The notes under the pieces: model-generated
Database searches by the model: none
Told to the model about the DNA's origin: nothing
The model's input: the letters and a program-made list of their open reading frames with translations, nothing else
Source of the DNA: Buttiauxella warmboldiae
GTDB lineage: Bacteria; Pseudomonadota; Gammaproteobacteria; Enterobacterales; Enterobacteriaceae
Assembly: GCF_003818135.1 (NCBI RefSeq)
Contig: NZ_RPOH01000046.1
Location: forward strand, 1-53,438
Length of the DNA stretch: 53,438 bases
Reading direction: 5' to 3'
Part shown: positions 51,102-53,438 of the stretch, piece by piece
Position numbering within the stretch: the stretch's first letter is position 1
How the letters are laid out: every line of letters starts with the position of its first letter
Made by a program: the position numbers and the translations under genes

Positions 51102-52553
51102 ATGCACTTTCGCGCCATCACCCGAATCGTTGGTCTGTTAGTTATTCTCTTTTCCGTGACTATGATCATTCCCGGGTTAGTTGCTTTAATTTATCGCGAT
51201 GGCGCGGGCCGGGCTTTCACCCAGACTTTCTTTGCAGCACTACTCATTGGTTCCCTGCTGTGGTGGCCGAACCGGCGGCAAAAAAGTGAGCTGAAACCGC
51301 GCGAAGGGTTTCTGATCGTCGTGTTGTTCTGGACGGTGCTGGGGAGCGTGGGGGCATTACCCTTTATTTTTGCGGAACAGCCGAATCTGACAATAACCGA
51401 TGCCTTCTTTGAATCGTTCTCGGGTTTAACCACCACGGGTGCCACGACGCTTGTTGGGCTGGATACGCTTCCACACGCCATTCTGTTTTATCGGCAGATG
51501 CTGCAGTGGTTTGGCGGGATGGGGATCATCGTGCTCGCGGTAGCCATTCTGCCTATTCTGGGCGTCGGTGGGATGCAGCTATATCGCGCTGAAATGCCGG
51601 GGCCGCTAAAAGATAATAAAATGCGGCCGCGTATTGCCGATACGGCAAAAACGCTGTGGATAATCTACGTGCTGTTAACCGTTGCCTGTGCGCTGGCGCT
51701 TTGGTTTGCGGGGATGCCTGCGTTTGATGCGATAGGCCACAGCTTTGCCACGATAGCCATCGGCGGATTCTCCACGCATGATGCCAGTATCGGCTACTTT
51801 GATAGCCCAACCATTAATACGATTATCGCCATCTTTTTGCTGATCTCCGGTTGTAACTATGGCCTGCACTTCTCTTTATTAAGCGGGCGCAATATAAAGG
51901 TCTACTGGCGCGACCCGGAATTCCGCATGTTTATTGGCGTGCAGCTGACGTTGGTCGCTATCTGCACACTGGTATTGTGGGCTCATAATACGTATCAAAC
52001 GGCCTTGCTGACGGTGAACCAGGCATTCTTCCAGGTTGTCTCCATGGCGACGACCGCGGGTTTCACCACCGACAGCATTGCGCGTTGGCCACTTTTCTTA
52101 CCTGTGTTGTTGCTGTGCTCTGCTTTTATAGGGGGGTGTGCGGGGTCTACGGGGGGTGGTCTCAAGGTTATTCGTATTCTGTTATTGTTCAAACAAGGTA
52201 ATCGCGAACTCAAACGCCTTGTGCACCCGAATGCGGTGTATAGCATCAAGCTTGGCAACCGTGCGCTGCCGGAAAGAATTCTTGAAGCGGTATGGGGATT
52301 TTTCTCCGCTTATGCGCTGGTATTTATCGTCAGCATGCTGGCGATTATTGCAACGGGCGTGGATGACTTCTCCGCTTTTGCTTCCGTTGCGGCAACGTTG
52401 AATAACCTCGGCCCGGGATTGGGCGTGGTGGCGGAAAACTTTTCCAGCATGAACCCTGTGGCAAAATGGATTTTGATAGCCAACATGCTGTTTGGCCGCC
52501 TTGAAGTGTTTACTTTACTCGTACTGTTTACGCCAACCTTCTGGCGTGAGTAA
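51102..52553 (+). CDS. trkH: Trk system potassium uptake protein TrkH
   Basis: 483 residues, as in E. coli. Four M1-P-M2 repeats, with selectivity segments including FSGLTTTGATTL, ATIAIGGFSTHDAS, MATTAGFTTDS and ATLNNLGPGLG. It forms the K+ channel gated by the cytosolic NAD-binding ring TrkA, encoded elsewhere. Only 12 bp separate it from hemG. Confidence 0.97.
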   Translation: MHFRAITRIVGLLVILFSVTMIIPGLVALIYRDGAGRAFTQTFFAALLIGSLLWWPNRRQKSELKPREGFLIVVLFWTVLGSVGALPFIFAEQPNLTITDAFFESFSGLTTTGATTLVGLDTLPHAILFYRQMLQWFGGMGIIVLAVAILPILGVGGMQLYRAEMPGPLKDNKMRPRIADTAKTLWIIYVLLTVACALALWFAGMPAFDAIGHSFATIAIGGFSTHDASIGYFDSPTINTIIAIFLLISGCNYGLHFSLLSGRNIKVYWRDPEFRMFIGVQLTLVAICTLVLWAHNTYQTALLTVNQAFFQVVSMATTAGFTTDSIARWPLFLPVLLLCSAFIGGCAGSTGGGLKVIRILLLFKQGNRELKRLVHPNAVYSIKLGNRALPERILEAVWGFFSAYALVFIVSMLAIIATGVDDFSAFASVAATLNNLGPGLGVVAENFSSMNPVAKWILIANMLFGRLEVFTLLVLFTPTFWRE

Positions 52554-52565
52554 CCGGAGCCCGCT

Positions 52566-53099
52566 GTGAGAACTTTGATTCTATTTTCGACCCGCGATGG
52601 TCAAACTCGCGAGATTGCTTCTTATATAGCCTCTGAGCTCAAAGAGCTGGGTGTGGAAAGTGATGTGGTCAACCTGCATCGCAGCGCTGATATTGCCTGG
52701 GATAATTATCAGCGTGTCGTGATTGGCGCTTCTATTCGTTATGGGCATTTCCATTCTTCAGTGGCGGCGTTTGTGAAAAAGCATCAGCAAGCGTTGAATA
52801 ACATCCCCAGCGCATTCTTTTCAGTAAACCTGGTTGCACGTAAGCCAGAGAAGCGTTCCCCGCAAACCAACTCTTATACGCGCAAGTTCTTGCTGACGTC
52901 TCCATGGCAACCGAATCATTGTGCTGTGTTTGCTGGTGCGCTGCGTTATCCACGCTATCATTGGTACGATCGTATAATGATTCGCTTAATTATGAAGATG
53001 ACCGGTGGTGAAACGGATATCAGTAAAGAAGTTGTCTATACTGATTGGCCTCAGGTAGCGCGTTTCGCACAAGAAATAGCCCATTTAAACAGCAAATAA
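52566..53099 (+). CDS. hemG: Menaquinone-dependent protoporphyrinogen IX dehydrogenase HemG
   Basis: 177 residues from GTG 52566, as E. coli hemG also begins. Long-chain flavodoxin fold: FMN loop [14 protein letters not shown], then [13 protein letters not shown] and the family-specific [21 protein letters not shown]-like insert. It oxidises protoporphyrinogen IX to protoporphyrin, passing electrons to quinones of the respiratory chain. It ends four residues earlier than E. coli (181). It is followed directly by the ribosomal RNA promoter region. Confidence 0.96.
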   Translation: MRTLILFSTRDGQTREIASYIASELKELGVESDVVNLHRSADIAWDNYQRVVIGASIRYGHFHSSVAAFVKKHQQALNNIPSAFFSVNLVARKPEKRSPQTNSYTRKFLLTSPWQPNHCAVFAGALRYPRYHWYDRIMIRLIMKMTGGETDISKEVVYTDWPQVARFAQEIAHLNSK

Positions 53100-53160
53100 T
53101 GCCCAAAATGGACATTTTGCCGAAAAATTGCGCGCTCAGTCATTTTTTTGTAATAAACGC

Positions 53161-53188
53161 TTGTCAGCTTCCGTAAAATCCCTATACT
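53161..53188 (+). promoter_or_regulatory. rRNA operon promoter P1
   Basis: TTGTCA (53161-53166), 16 bp, TATACT (53183-53188), followed by the GC-rich discriminator GCGCC typical of stringently controlled rrn P1 promoters. A T/A-rich UP-like stretch (about 53141-53157) lies just upstream. Confidence 0.88.
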
Positions 53189-53259
53189 GCGCCTCCACTG
53201 ACACGGCACAACGGCTTACCAACCGGCCCGTCAGCCAGACGAAAAGCGAAAATAAACGC

Positions 53260-53287
53260 TTGACTCTGCAAGAGGAAAGCGTAATAT
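53260..53287 (+). promoter_or_regulatory. rRNA operon promoter P2
   Basis: TTGACT (53260-53265), 16 bp, TAATAT (53282-53287), about 100 bp after P1, the standard tandem spacing. Confidence 0.85.
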
Positions 53288-53297
53288 ACGCCACCTC

Positions 53298-53339
53298 GAG
53301 TTAGCAAGCGAAAGCGCGTAACTCACTGCTCTTTAACAA
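53298..53339 (+). promoter_or_regulatory. rRNA antitermination signal (boxB-like hairpin and boxA)
   Basis: GAGTTA (53298-53303) pairs with TAACTC (53319-53324), then boxA TGCTCTTTAACAA (53327-53339). These load the Nus factors that allow readthrough of the rRNA operon. Confidence 0.88.
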
Positions 53340-53438
53340 TTTATCAGACAATCTGTGTGGGCACTCGCAGGATTGATATCTCAGATACCTTCGGGTATCA
53401 CAAAAAATATCAAGTCTTGAAGAGTGACCAAGCAGTTA
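53340..53438 (+). other. 16S rRNA leader, incomplete
   Basis: Sequence after boxA (TTATCAGACAATCTGTGTG...) is the conserved enterobacterial 16S leader that pairs with the 16S trailer for RNase III processing. The mature 16S start (AGAGTTTGAT) is not reached before the window ends. Confidence 0.85.

Noticed and set aside
53100-53160. CAAAATG/CATTTTG dyad after hemG as a terminator
   Set aside because: Two-base loop and no T run; probably part of the AT-rich FIS/UP region of the rRNA promoter.

Overview
The window is a chromosomal segment of a member of the Enterobacteriaceae. Gene order and protein sequences follow the hemCDXY - cyaA - dapF/xerC - uvrD - corA - pldA/recQ - pldB/yigL - metR/metE - udp - rmuC - ubiEJB - tatABCD - rfaH - ubiD/fre - fadBA - pepQ/yigZ/trkH/hemG - rrn block known from E. 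coli and Salmonella. It is not E. coli K-12: a second-type hemB sits between tatD and rfaH, a six-gene sugar-acid cluster sits between udp and rmuC, and no asl genes flank hemY. The genus cannot be fixed from this sequence.

Left edge (1-610): a bare 3' end of a proline tRNA with its terminator looks like the distal attachment repeat of an element lying outside the window. It is followed by the GlmZ small RNA, preceded by a sigma-54 promoter, three GlrR-type palindromes and an IHF site. Then come hemY, hemX, hemD and hemC (leftward), divergent from cyaA (TTG start, CRP site over the promoter), and the convergent cyaY.

7.9-24 kb: lptM(yifL)-dapF-yigA-xerC-yigB-uvrD (tight overlaps; LexA box before uvrD), corA with a long structured leader, rarD and yigI (leftward), pldA-recQ-rhtC, rhtB (leftward), pldB-yigL, bioP(yigM), and metR overlapping the end of bioP. 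24-28.7 kb: divergent metR/metE with MetR and MetJ sites plus a large palindrome in the metE leader, ysgA, and udp with two CRP sites 52 bp apart.

28.7-34.2 kb is the accessory part: one leftward operon of an IclR-type regulator, 2-dehydro-3-deoxygalactonokinase, 2-dehydro-3-deoxy-6-phosphogalactonate aldolase and a complete tripartite tricarboxylate-type transporter (binding protein, small and large membrane subunits). It has a transporter, kinase and aldolase but no dehydratase or dehydrogenase, so I infer uptake and catabolism of an already dehydrated keto-deoxy sugar acid.

34.4-53.4 kb returns to core genes: rmuC, ubiE-ubiJ-ubiB (ubiquinone synthesis), tatABC and tatD, a magnesium-type hemB, rfaH, ubiD-fre, the fadBA beta-oxidation operon with a FadR operator, pepQ-yigZ-trkH-hemG, and the tandem promoters and boxA leader of a ribosomal RNA operon whose 16S gene begins beyond the window. 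Haem genes are unusually dense here (hemC, D, X, Y, B, G). I saw no CRISPR array, insertion sequence, prophage gene or clear pseudogene.
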